A stretch of DNA of 15,801 nucleotides from the NCBI GenBank assembly GCA_024639035.1, contig JAHEJE010000025.1, positions 1-15,801 of the forward strand, read 5' to 3'. This DNA is from Alphaproteobacteria bacterium. Its GTDB lineage: Bacteria; Pseudomonadota; Alphaproteobacteria; Rhizobiales; Aestuariivirgaceae. Shown here piece by piece: positions 1-6,034 of the stretch. Below the pieces are notes generated by a model, which saw only the letters and a program-made list of their open reading frames with translations, had not been told where the DNA came from and made no database searches. A program made the position numbers and the translations under genes. Every line of letters starts with the position of its first letter. Position 1 is the stretch's first letter.

Positions 1-23
1 ACCCTCCCCACAAGGGGGAGGGT
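1..23. repeat. Short perfect inverted repeat (hairpin) at the window edge
   Basis: Two 9-base arms, ACCCTCCCC at 1-9 and GGGGAGGGT at 15-23, are perfect complements around a 5-base loop. From memory, near-identical C/G-rich palindromes of about 20 bp are scattered between genes in many Rhizobiales genomes, so this is probably a dispersed intergenic repeat. The gene upstream (perhaps hisS, which often precedes hisZ in this group) lies outside the window. The hairpin could also act as a terminator or mRNA stabiliser, but no T-run follows it. Confidence 0.55.
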
Positions 24-49
24 TGCAAGAACTGCTGCCGGTGCTCGCC

Positions 50-1228
50 ATGCCCGGTAAATCCTCCACCGAGCGCCGCGCCCTTGAAGCCCAGAGCGCC
101 ATCATCACCGGGGTCTTCGAGGCCGCCGGCTACGACCACATCGCGCCCGACATCCTGCAGCCGGCCGATGTTTTCCTCGATCGCTCCGGCGAGGACATCC
201 GCTCGCGCACTTTCGTGTTCACCGCACCGGACGGCACCGAACAGTGCCTGCGCCCCGACCTCACCGTGCCTGCCTGCCGCTACCACCTCACCCATGCCCC
301 GAGCCCCGGCCACGAGGCGCGCTATTGTTATTCCGGCCCGGCCTTTCGTTACCAGCCCGGCGGTGAGACGGCGGGTCACCCGCAGGAATTCGACCAGGCC
401 GGCGTCGAACTGTTCGGCGCAGCCGACGCCGGTGCCGCCGATGCCGAGATTCTCGCCCTGACCCTGAAGGCGCTCGAAGCCGCCGGCCTTAAGGACTACA
501 CCGTGCGCATCGGCGACCTCGGCCTGTTCCACGGCCTGCTTGCCGCCATCGACATGCCCGAACGCTGGCGCCGCCGGCTGCACCATCACTTCTGGCGCCC
601 GCGCGCCTTTCGCGCCCTGCTGCAGGTGCTGACCGGCGCCGTGCCGCGTCCGCGCACCTCGATCTCACCGCTGATCGACCGGCTTGACGGTGGCACGCTG
701 GAACCGGCCAAGGTGCTTGCCGAGCAGACGCTGGCCGCCGGCGATCTGGCCCTTGTCGCCGGGCGCAGCGTTGAAGAAATCGCCGAACGGCTGGCCGAAA
801 AGGCCGCCGACCGCATCGAGACCCCGCTGACCCCGCTGGACAGCGAGCGCATCGACAGCTACCTCGCGGTGCGCGGCACCCTGCACGAGGCGCTCACCGG
901 CATCAACGCGCTGGCCGACGATCTGGGTGGCGCGATGCGCGCCGCTGCCGATGGCTACGCAACTCGGCTGGAGCACATGGCCGCAGCCGGGCTCGACAGC
1001 ACCGGCTTTGAGTTCGCCGCCGTGTTCGGCCGGGCGCTGGAGTATTACACCGGTTTTGTCTTCCAGGTCGAAGTGCCGGACCCGGCCGGCGGCGTCGTCG
1101 CCATTGCCGGCGGCGGTCGCTACGACACAATGCTGAGCGACATCGGCGCCCCGGAACCGGTGCCGGCCGTCGGCTGCGCCATCCATACCGAGCGGCTTGC
1201 CGCCGCGGTTCAGGGGCGCGCCTCATGA
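50..1228 (+). CDS. hisZ: ATP phosphoribosyltransferase regulatory subunit HisZ
   Basis: HisZ is a catalytically inactive paralogue of histidyl-tRNA synthetase that assembles with short-form HisG to make the enzyme for step one of histidine synthesis, and it carries the histidine feedback site. The class II synthetase fold is visible: RPDLT near residue 70, a motif-2-like YCYSGPAFRYQP near 92-103, GRALEYYTGFVF near 327-338 and GGGRYD near 354-359. The last two resemble the His-A region of HisRS, but the anticodon-binding domain is missing, as expected for HisZ. The length of 392 aa from ATG50 is within the family range. The start is uncertain: the frame stays open to the window edge, and TTG23 or GTG41 are alternatives. 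No good ribosome-binding site precedes ATG50, while TTG23 abuts the hairpin repeat. The stop overlaps the hisG start as ATGA, implying translational coupling. Confidence 0.92.
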   Translation: MPGKSSTERRALEAQSAIITGVFEAAGYDHIAPDILQPADVFLDRSGEDIRSRTFVFTAPDGTEQCLRPDLTVPACRYHLTHAPSPGHEARYCYSGPAFRYQPGGETAGHPQEFDQAGVELFGAADAGAADAEILALTLKALEAAGLKDYTVRIGDLGLFHGLLAAIDMPERWRRRLHHHFWRPRAFRALLQVLTGAVPRPRTSISPLIDRLDGGTLEPAKVLAEQTLAAGDLALVAGRSVEEIAERLAEKAADRIETPLTPLDSERIDSYLAVRGTLHEALTGINALADDLGGAMRAAADGYATRLEHMAAAGLDSTGFEFAAVFGRALEYYTGFVFQVEVPDPAGGVVAIAGGGRYDTMLSDIGAPEPVPAVGCAIHTERLAAAVQGRAS

Positions 1229-1917
1229 CCGGCAAGATCGTTATCGCCGTGCCCTCCAAGGGCCGCATGATGGAGCACGCCGAGGGCCTGTTCGGCCGCG
1301 CCGGCTTTACGCTCAAGCGCACCGGTTCGGCGCGTGGTTATATGGGGGTCATCGAGGGACTGGAGGGTGCCGAGGTCGCCTTCCTGTCATCCGGCGAGAT
1401 CGCCCATGCCCTGCGCGACGGCAGCGTCGACATCGGCGTCACCGGCGAGGACCTGCTGCGCGAGACCATCGGTGACGTCGAAGCTTCGCTCGACATCATG
1501 CTGCGCCTCGGTTTCGGTCCTGCAGACGTTATCGTCGCCGTGCCGGAGTGCTGGCTCGATGTAGCCACCATGGCCGACCTCGACGAGGTCTCCGTTGCCT
1601 TCTACGCCCGTCACAACAAGCGCCTGCGCGTCGCCACCAAATACATCGGCCTGACCCGCCGGTTCTTTGCCGCCAAAGGCGTAACCGGCTACCGCATCGT
1701 CGAAAGCCTTGGTGCCACCGAGGGCGCCCCCGCCGCCGGCACCGCCGAGGTCATCGTCGACATCACCACCACCGGTTCGACCTTGCGCGCCAACCAGCTC
1801 AAGATCCTCGATGACGGCATCATCTTGAAGTCCGAAGCCGTGCTGGCCTGCCGCAAGGACCTGACCGCCAGCCCACGCATTGTTGATTTGAGAGACCGTC
1901 TCGAATCCGTACTCTAG
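1225..1917 (+). CDS. hisG: ATP phosphoribosyltransferase catalytic subunit HisG, short form
   Basis: HisG condenses ATP with PRPP to give phosphoribosyl-ATP, the committed step of histidine synthesis in the cytoplasm. At 230 aa this is the short form, which lacks the C-terminal ACT-like regulatory domain of long HisG and therefore depends on HisZ, encoded just upstream with a 4-nt overlap. Visible family signatures are IVIAVPSKGRM at residues 5-15, VDIGVTGEDLL at 68-78 and the PRPP-binding loop DITTTGSTLRANQL at 179-192. No long stem followed by a T-run lies directly after the stop. A run of six T at 1922-1927 follows only a weak 4-bp stem, so transcription may continue towards the terminator at 2399-2432. 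Confidence 0.96.
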   Translation: MTGKIVIAVPSKGRMMEHAEGLFGRAGFTLKRTGSARGYMGVIEGLEGAEVAFLSSGEIAHALRDGSVDIGVTGEDLLRETIGDVEASLDIMLRLGFGPADVIVAVPECWLDVATMADLDEVSVAFYARHNKRLRVATKYIGLTRRFFAAKGVTGYRIVESLGATEGAPAAGTAEVIVDITTTGSTLRANQLKILDDGIILKSEAVLACRKDLTASPRIVDLRDRLESVL

Positions 1918-2257
1918 AACCTTTTTTGATACTGCTAGTTGCGATTCCCATTCTTGTCGGCGACTGGCGTGAAGGAAATGGAAACGATATCCGCACCCCT
2001 GACCGTGCATTCTCGAGCAAAAACAGCTACCATACCTTCATGAACACCCAAGCTGGCGTTCTGAGAGCAAATTGGAAATGTCTGCGGCGCTGGAAATCGG
2101 CATGTGCGTTGCAATGGCACGGTGAATTGTGTTCGATCACTTGACTGCCGAGCCCACATCGGGCCATGTTGGGTGTTCGTTTGGGCAGCTGCGAGTTTGA
2201 CCGATTGGTTTGCTCAATTCGGTTTGAATTGCCAGTGTGTTGCGCTATGTAACGGCG
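1918..2257. other. Intergenic stretch with no recognisable gene
   Basis: This stretch separates hisG from the putative small RNA. Its base composition is visibly less GC-rich than the flanking genes. Short open frames exist on both strands, but none has a convincing ribosome-binding site, codon bias or family resemblance. A TTGACT at 2141-2146 and a TTGACC at 2197-2202 look like -35 boxes, but neither has a good -10 box at the right distance. It could be the 3' untranslated region of hisG, or could hold upstream control sites for the RNA locus. Confidence 0.5.
2224..2251 (+). promoter_or_regulatory. Possible promoter for the 2258-2432 RNA
   Basis: TTGAAT (2224-2229) is followed after 16 bases by TATGTA (2246-2251), a moderate match to a housekeeping promoter, which would start transcription near 2258. 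The -10 match is only fair and alphaproteobacterial -10 boxes are poorly conserved, so this is tentative. Confidence 0.3.
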
Positions 2258-2432
2258 TAACGAACGGAGAGATTCTTGGGGCGGAAGAGCTCTGGTGATG
2301 CACGCGATCTGGACCCTGTCTCATGGCTTCGTGGCCAATGCCCCCGGTCCCACGTTGCTAAGCGAGACGAGTCCATCAAAGCGTGAATTGCCAAGGCGAA
2401 GGGTCGTTGCGGGAAACCGCAACGGCCCTTTT
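2258..2432 (+). ncRNA. Putative structured small RNA, family not recognised
   Basis: No protein gene fits here, yet the sequence folds into an elongated rod. Pairing blocks from the outside in are 2294-2299 with 2387-2392 (including two G-U pairs), 2301-2305 with 2381-2385, 2306-2308 with 2375-2377, 2311-2314 with 2371-2374, and 2318-2322 with 2364-2368, about 23 pairs broken by small bulges. Inside sits a small hairpin, 2324-2327 with 2334-2337, and a C-rich unpaired stretch near 2341-2352. A strong intrinsic terminator follows at once. The rod with internal loops and the roughly 175-nt length recall 6S RNA, but I do not recognise 6S consensus bases, and ssrS is usually found elsewhere in this group. 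It does not show SRP RNA, tmRNA or RNase P motifs. A structured hisG 3' UTR is the main alternative. The 5' end is inferred from a weak promoter. Confidence 0.42.
2399..2432 (+). terminator. Strong Rho-independent terminator with GAAA tetraloop
   Basis: A 14-bp stem pairs 2399-2412 with 2417-2430 (13 Watson-Crick pairs and one T-G), closed by a GAAA tetraloop at 2413-2416 and ending in TTTT at 2429-2432. The T-run exists only in the plus direction; the minus side has no such run. It would therefore end a plus-strand transcript, either the putative small RNA or a long hisG message. Confidence 0.8.
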
Positions 2433-2453
2433 GCTGTCCCGGTGCTGCCAATG

Positions 2454-2483
2454 AAAAACCGCCCCGGTTGCCCGAGGCGGTTT
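2454..2483 (-). terminator. Rho-independent terminator of the groESL operon
   Basis: Read on the minus strand, a 12-bp stem (2472-2483 with 2456-2467, one G-T pair) encloses a 4-base loop and runs into five T (2458-2454). It begins about 25 bases after the groEL stop codon, the expected place for the operon terminator. Another five bases with T on the plus strand side (2481-2483) are part of the stem. Confidence 0.8.
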
Positions 2484-2508
2484 CTGTTTTCGCTTCTGTG
2501 ACAGGCGC

Positions 2509-4152
2509 TTAGAAGCCCATGTCGCCCATACCGCCCATGCCGCCGCCCGGCATCGCCGGCGCAGGAGCATCCTTCTTGGGCTTTTCGGCAACCATGGCTT
2601 CGGTCGTGATCAGCAGCGCTGCCACCGACGCGGCATCCTGCAGAGCAATACGAACGACCTTTGTCGGGTCCATGATGCCCTGCGACACCAGATCGCCGTA
2701 AGTCTCGTTCTGGGCGTCGAAACCGAAGTTGCCGGCCTTCTCCAGAACCTTGCCGACGACGATCGAGCCTTCAACGCCGGCGTTCTCGGCAATCTGCCGG
2801 ATCGGTGCTTCCAGAGCGCGTGCGACGATCTTCAGACCGGCTGCGATGTCGGCATTGTCAGACGACAGCTTCTGCACGGCCTTCTGGGCGCGCAGCAGAG
2901 CCACGCCACCACCCGGCACGATACCTTCTTCAACCGCGGCGCGGGTTGCGTTCAGGGCGTCATCGACGCGGTCCTTGCGCTCCTTCACCTCGATTTCGGT
3001 AGCACCGCCGACCTTGATCACGGCAACACCGCCGGCCAGCTTGGCCAGACGTTCCTGCAGCTTTTCACGGTCGTAGTCAGAGGTGGTTTCATCGGCCTGG
3101 GCACGGATCTGCGCGCAACGGGCCTTGATGTCGGCTTTCTTGCCGGCGCCATCGACGATGACGGTGTTTTCCTTGTCGATGCGAACCCGCTTGGCGGTGC
3201 CGAGCATGTCGAGAGTGACATTCTCCAGCTTGATGCCGAGGTCCTCGGAAATCACCTGACCACCGGTCAGGATGGCGATGTCTTCCAGCATGGCTTTGCG
3301 GCGGTCGCCGAAGCCAGGGGCCTTGACGGCAGCAACCTTCAGGCCGCCGCGCAGCTTGTTGACGACCAGGGTCGCCAGTGCTTCGCCTTCAACGTCTTCC
3401 GCAATGATCAGCAGCGGACGCGAGGACTGCACCGTCGATTCCAGGATCGGCAGCATGGCCTGCAGGTTCGACAGCTTCTTTTCGTGCAGCAGGATGTAGG
3501 GGTCTTCCAGATCGGTGACCATCTTGTCTGCATTGGTGATGAAGTACGGCGACAGGTAACCGCGGTCAAACTGCATGCCTTCAACGACATCGAGCTCGGT
3601 CTCAGCGGTCTTGGCTTCCTCGACCGTGATAACGCCCTCGTTGCCGACCTTCTGCATGGCTTCAGCGATCATCGCGCCGATTTCGCTTTCACCGTTGGCC
3701 GAGATCGTGCCGACCTGGGCAACTTCCTCAGAAGATTTGATCTTCTTGGAGCGTTTCTCCAGATCTTCGATGGCGGTGGCAACAGCAAGATCGACACCGC
3801 GCCGCAGATCCATCGGGTTCATGCCGGCGGCAACAAACTTGGCGCCTTCACGCACGATCGATGCGGCCAAGACGGTCGCCGTTGTCGTGCCGTCGCCAGC
3901 CAGATCATTGGTCTTGGAGGCGACTTCGCGCACCATCTGGGCGCCCATGTTCTCGAACTTGTCCTCAAGTTCGATTTCCTTGGCGACCGTAACGCCGTCC
4001 TTGGTGGTGCGCGGGGCACCGAACGACTTGTCAATCACCACGTTGCGGCCCTTGGGACCGAGCGTAACCCGTACAGCATTGGCGAGAATGTCAACGCCGC
4101 GCAGCATGCGCTCGCGGGCTTCGCCAGCAAATTTTACTTCTTTAGCAGCCAT
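2509..4152 (-). CDS. groEL: Chaperonin GroEL (Hsp60)
   Basis: GroEL forms the double heptameric ring that encloses unfolded cytosolic proteins and refolds them in ATP-driven cycles with GroES. At 547 aa it has normal length. The N terminus MAAKEVKFAGEARERM is canonical. The catalytic Asp52 lies in TTKDGVT, the nucleotide-binding loop DGTTTAT follows at about residue 87, the intermediate-domain signature RVDDALNATRAAVEEG lies near 395-410, and the flexible Gly-Gly-Met tail ends in GGGMGGMGDMGF. The ATG start is preceded by a GAGAGG ribosome-binding site. It follows groES by about 80 bases that contain a terminator-like hairpin. Control comes from the CIRCE and heat-shock promoter upstream of groES. 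Rhizobiales often carry several groEL copies; the CIRCE and groES linkage suggest this is a heat-inducible copy. Confidence 0.99.
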   Translation of the reverse strand: MAAKEVKFAGEARERMLRGVDILANAVRVTLGPKGRNVVIDKSFGAPRTTKDGVTVAKEIELEDKFENMGAQMVREVASKTNDLAGDGTTTATVLAASIVREGAKFVAAGMNPMDLRRGVDLAVATAIEDLEKRSKKIKSSEEVAQVGTISANGESEIGAMIAEAMQKVGNEGVITVEEAKTAETELDVVEGMQFDRGYLSPYFITNADKMVTDLEDPYILLHEKKLSNLQAMLPILESTVQSSRPLLIIAEDVEGEALATLVVNKLRGGLKVAAVKAPGFGDRRKAMLEDIAILTGGQVISEDLGIKLENVTLDMLGTAKRVRIDKENTVIVDGAGKKADIKARCAQIRAQADETTSDYDREKLQERLAKLAGGVAVIKVGGATEIEVKERKDRVDDALNATRAAVEEGIVPGGGVALLRAQKAVQKLSSDNADIAAGLKIVARALEAPIRQIAENAGVEGSIVVGKVLEKAGNFGFDAQNETYGDLVSQGIMDPTKVVRIALQDAASVAALLITTEAMVAEKPKKDAPAPAMPGGGMGGMGDMGF

Positions 4153-4202
4153 TTCAAGAACCTCTCTTCAGGCGTGCAAACACAATCGACATTTGGGGGA
4201 GC

Positions 4203-4235
4203 AAAAAAACCGCTCAAAGCATCGCTTTGGCGGTT
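4203..4235 (-). terminator. Terminator-like hairpin between groES and groEL (attenuator or mRNA cleavage site)
   Basis: Read on the minus strand, AACCGC-C-AAAGC (4235-4224) pairs with GCTTT-GA-GCGGTT (4220-4208) around a 3-base loop, and seven T follow (4209-4203), the first few of which pair in the stem. It starts on the groES stop codon and precedes the groEL ribosome-binding site. The form is that of an intrinsic terminator with a small internal mismatch, so it may cause partial termination and give more groES than groEL. I also recall that the Agrobacterium tumefaciens groESL message is reported to be cleaved between the genes after heat shock; this hairpin is in the matching place. Confidence 0.6.
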
Positions 4236-4521
4236 ATTGGATCACACCCATGATGTCGGACTCTTTCATGATCAGCAGCTCCTGGCCGTCGATCTTAACT
4301 TCGGTGCCGGACCACTTGCCGAACAACACCTTGTCGCCGGCCTTGACGTCGAGCGGAATGATCTCGTTGTCGTCGCCGCGGGCACCGTTGCCAACCGCAA
4401 TGATCTCACCCTGCATGGGCTTTTCCTGCGCGGTGTCCGGGATGATGATCCCGCCGGCAGATTTGGTGTCTTCTTCGACCCGGCGCACGACAACGCGGTC
4501 ATGCAAAGGACGGAACTTCAT
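4234..4521 (-). CDS. groES: Co-chaperonin GroES (Hsp10)
   Basis: GroES forms the heptameric lid that caps the GroEL cavity during protein folding. The 95-aa product starts MKFRPLHDRVVVRR, contains the mobile loop that contacts GroEL around residues 17-35 (including GGIIIPDTAQEKP), the conserved KAGDKVLFGKW segment, and ends in KESDIMGVIQ. I chose ATG4521 rather than the in-frame TTG five codons upstream because GAGGAG lies only a few bases before this ATG and would fall inside the coding region if TTG were used; the family also normally starts with MKFRPLHDR. It is the first gene of the operon, about 90 bases downstream of the CIRCE operator. Confidence 0.98.
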   Translation of the reverse strand: MKFRPLHDRVVVRRVEEDTKSAGGIIIPDTAQEKPMQGEIIAVGNGARGDDNEIIPLDVKAGDKVLFGKWSGTEVKIDGQELLIMKESDIMGVIQ

Positions 4522-4609
4522 ACGACTTCTCCTCAACTTGTACTTGACTGTTTTGAAGTACCCAATTCACCGCTTCTCGGAACAGTGTCCCGAAAGCTGT
4601 CCACCATTG

Positions 4610-4636
4610 TTAGCACTCCACCGTGCTGAGTGCTAA
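4610..4636. promoter_or_regulatory. CIRCE operator (HrcA-binding inverted repeat)
   Basis: TTAGCACTC (4610-4618), nine bases, then GAGTGCTAA (4628-4636) is a perfect match to the CIRCE consensus TTAGCACTC-N9-GAGTGCTAA. HrcA binds this element and represses chaperonin genes until heat or unfolded protein titrates GroEL away from HrcA. It lies just downstream of the predicted groES promoter, at about the transcription start, so binding would block initiation and the repeat would also sit in the mRNA leader. Confidence 0.97.
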
Positions 4637-4647
4637 CGGCTGGCAAG

Positions 4648-4676
4648 GAGATAAGTCGCAACGCATTGCCAGTCAA
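4648..4676 (-). promoter_or_regulatory. groESL promoter (housekeeping or RpoH-type)
   Basis: On the minus strand TTGACT (4676-4671), 17 bases, then TATCTC (4653-4648) form a well-spaced promoter. The wider context CCTTGAC ... CTTATCT also resembles alphaproteobacterial RpoH promoters, so heat induction could act positively through RpoH and negatively through HrcA. Predicted transcription starts near 4641, immediately before the CIRCE. Confidence 0.7.
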
Positions 4677-4718
4677 GGGGGAGGTCAAAAAAAATCAACT
4701 AGGCCAGGGCAATGCGTT
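4660..4718. repeat. 11-bp perfect inverted repeat around the groES -35 box
   Basis: AACGCATTGCC (4660-4670) and GGCAATGCGTT (4708-4718) are perfect complements separated by 37 bases that contain the groES -35 hexamer and a run of A. It may be an operator for a looping regulator or part of the divergent control region between groES and the plus-strand gene at 4850. It could also be chance or a relic repeat. Confidence 0.35.
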
Positions 4719-4849
4719 CTTGCTCAATGCTTGCCGGCGCAATCTCCCTTGTGTCGCGAATGGCAAACACATAGGATTCCGCAAAGCGCGAATCAAGGCG
4801 GCGCCGACGGCTTGGTTGCGCTCATGATGCTCAGGGGATTCGAAAGACA

Positions 4850-6001
4850 ATGCACCGGCGGCAAGTGCTTACAACCATCCTCTTGGTGGTGATTTGTGTC
4901 ATCGCCGTGGCGGCAGCTGTGTCGGCCGTCGTTTTGCAGGGCGATGTTGGAGCAGCCGTCATCGCCGCTGTCGCGCTGCTGGCTCTGGCCCAGCTGATTG
5001 CCTATCTGTCCCGCAGTGGTGCCAGACGGGAAGCCTTCGAGAGTTTGTCGGATCTGATGGCAGCCAGCGATGCCCTGACGCGCGATCTGGCGATCGTGCG
5101 AAACCGTATCGACAGGCTCGAGGCTCGTTTCGCCAAGGATGCTGAAAAGACCTCAAGCCAGGTCAACCGGCAAATTGCTGCGCTCAACGATACCCTGGCA
5201 GATATGCGCGGAGATGATCGGCCGCAACGCTCCTCCGACCAGACCGGCACATCGCGCCGGCCGGCCATGGCCAGCGCCGAACCGTCATTGCTCGGCGAAG
5301 CGGCCTCTGGAATGCATCAGCTTTTTCTCGAACCCATCGTTCGCCTTGCCAGCAACTCAACCGCCTACTACCGGGCGACGCTGGACTTTGAGCCAGATGT
5401 TATGCGCCCCGGCAAGTCAGGTCCGGCAATGGCCGGGGGACTGGAGCTTTTCGAACGTGTGGCACCGGTCCTCAGACGTTTCCAGGACCGGGGCAGGGCG
5501 ATCGGCGTGTTTTGTCCCCTGACCGCCGCGGCGCTGGCCGATGATGGCTTTATCGCCCGCCTGGTCCGGTTCGTCGAGGCAAACAGCGATATTGCCGGGG
5601 CACTGGTCATTGATATTTCCCAGGATCAGCTCGCCCTGCTGGATGAAAGGGGGCAAAAGGGTTTGGCCCATTTGGCACAACTTGGCGCGACCTTCGTCCT
5701 GTCCCAATGCCGCTTGAACGTTCCCGATCTCGATGCCCTCAAACAACTTGGCTTCAGCTTCGTAGACGCCGATGTCGACTTGCTCATCGATGCCAAGCGC
5801 CATGCCCCGTGCCCAGCAGCAGATGTCATCGCCGAAGCCCGCCGGCTTGACCTCAGCATCATCGCTGCGAATGTCGCGAAGTTGAGTGAAGTCGCATGGA
5901 TCGAGGACAGCTTCCCGCTGGCCCGCGGGCCGCATTTTTCACCTCCGCGGCCCGTGCGGCATGATATCACGTCGCACGAAAGCTTCAGCGCTGCAGCTTG
6001 A
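4850..6001 (+). CDS. Membrane-anchored degenerate EAL-domain protein, TipF-like architecture
   Basis: The 383-aa protein has two N-terminal membrane helices (about residues 6-30 and 33-53), a charged helical stretch likely to be coiled coil (about 56-120), a polar linker, and a C-terminal EAL-type domain from about 156 to 370. Family landmarks are recognisable but altered: FLEPIV at 159-164 for the usual YQPIV, YYRATL at 173-178 where the EAL motif should be, ALVIDIS at 251-257, LGATFVL at 278-284 in place of the LDDFG segment, and GPHFSPPRPV near 360-369 for the GYxFxxP end. The metal-binding acidic residues are absent, so phosphodiesterase activity is unlikely. The layout matches Caulobacter TipF, a c-di-GMP-responsive flagellar positioning factor, but that equivalence is inferred. 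It leads the operon with the HAD gene 33 bases downstream; an AGGGGA site precedes the ATG. Confidence 0.75.
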   Translation: MHRRQVLTTILLVVICVIAVAAAVSAVVLQGDVGAAVIAAVALLALAQLIAYLSRSGARREAFESLSDLMAASDALTRDLAIVRNRIDRLEARFAKDAEKTSSQVNRQIAALNDTLADMRGDDRPQRSSDQTGTSRRPAMASAEPSLLGEAASGMHQLFLEPIVRLASNSTAYYRATLDFEPDVMRPGKSGPAMAGGLELFERVAPVLRRFQDRGRAIGVFCPLTAAALADDGFIARLVRFVEANSDIAGALVIDISQDQLALLDERGQKGLAHLAQLGATFVLSQCRLNVPDLDALKQLGFSFVDADVDLLIDAKRHAPCPAADVIAEARRLDLSIIAANVAKLSEVAWIEDSFPLARGPHFSPPRPVRHDITSHESFSAAA

Positions 6002-6034
6002 CAGGGCCGCCGGTCGGCAGCTAGCCACCACAGC

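Noticed and set aside
1892..1927. Terminator right after hisG (GAGACCGTCTC followed later by six T)
   Set aside because: The stem is only 4 bp, lies inside the coding end, and is about 20 bases away from the T-run.
1926..2298. Small open frames of 60-75 codons on both strands between hisG and the RNA locus
   Set aside because: There is no codon bias, no ribosome-binding site, no recognisable motif, and they overlap one another.
2258..2432. Direct assignment of the RNA locus as 6S, SRP RNA, tmRNA or RNase P RNA
   Set aside because: SRP, tmRNA and RNase P signature bases are absent. The 6S-like rod is suggestive, but the consensus bubble bases could not be confirmed by eye and the location is not the usual one.
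3484..4629. Long plus-strand open frames (381 and 353 codons) antisense to groES and groEL
   Set aside because: They are shadows of the strongly biased groESL codons. Their products show no family resemblance, run through the CIRCE region and lack plausible starts.
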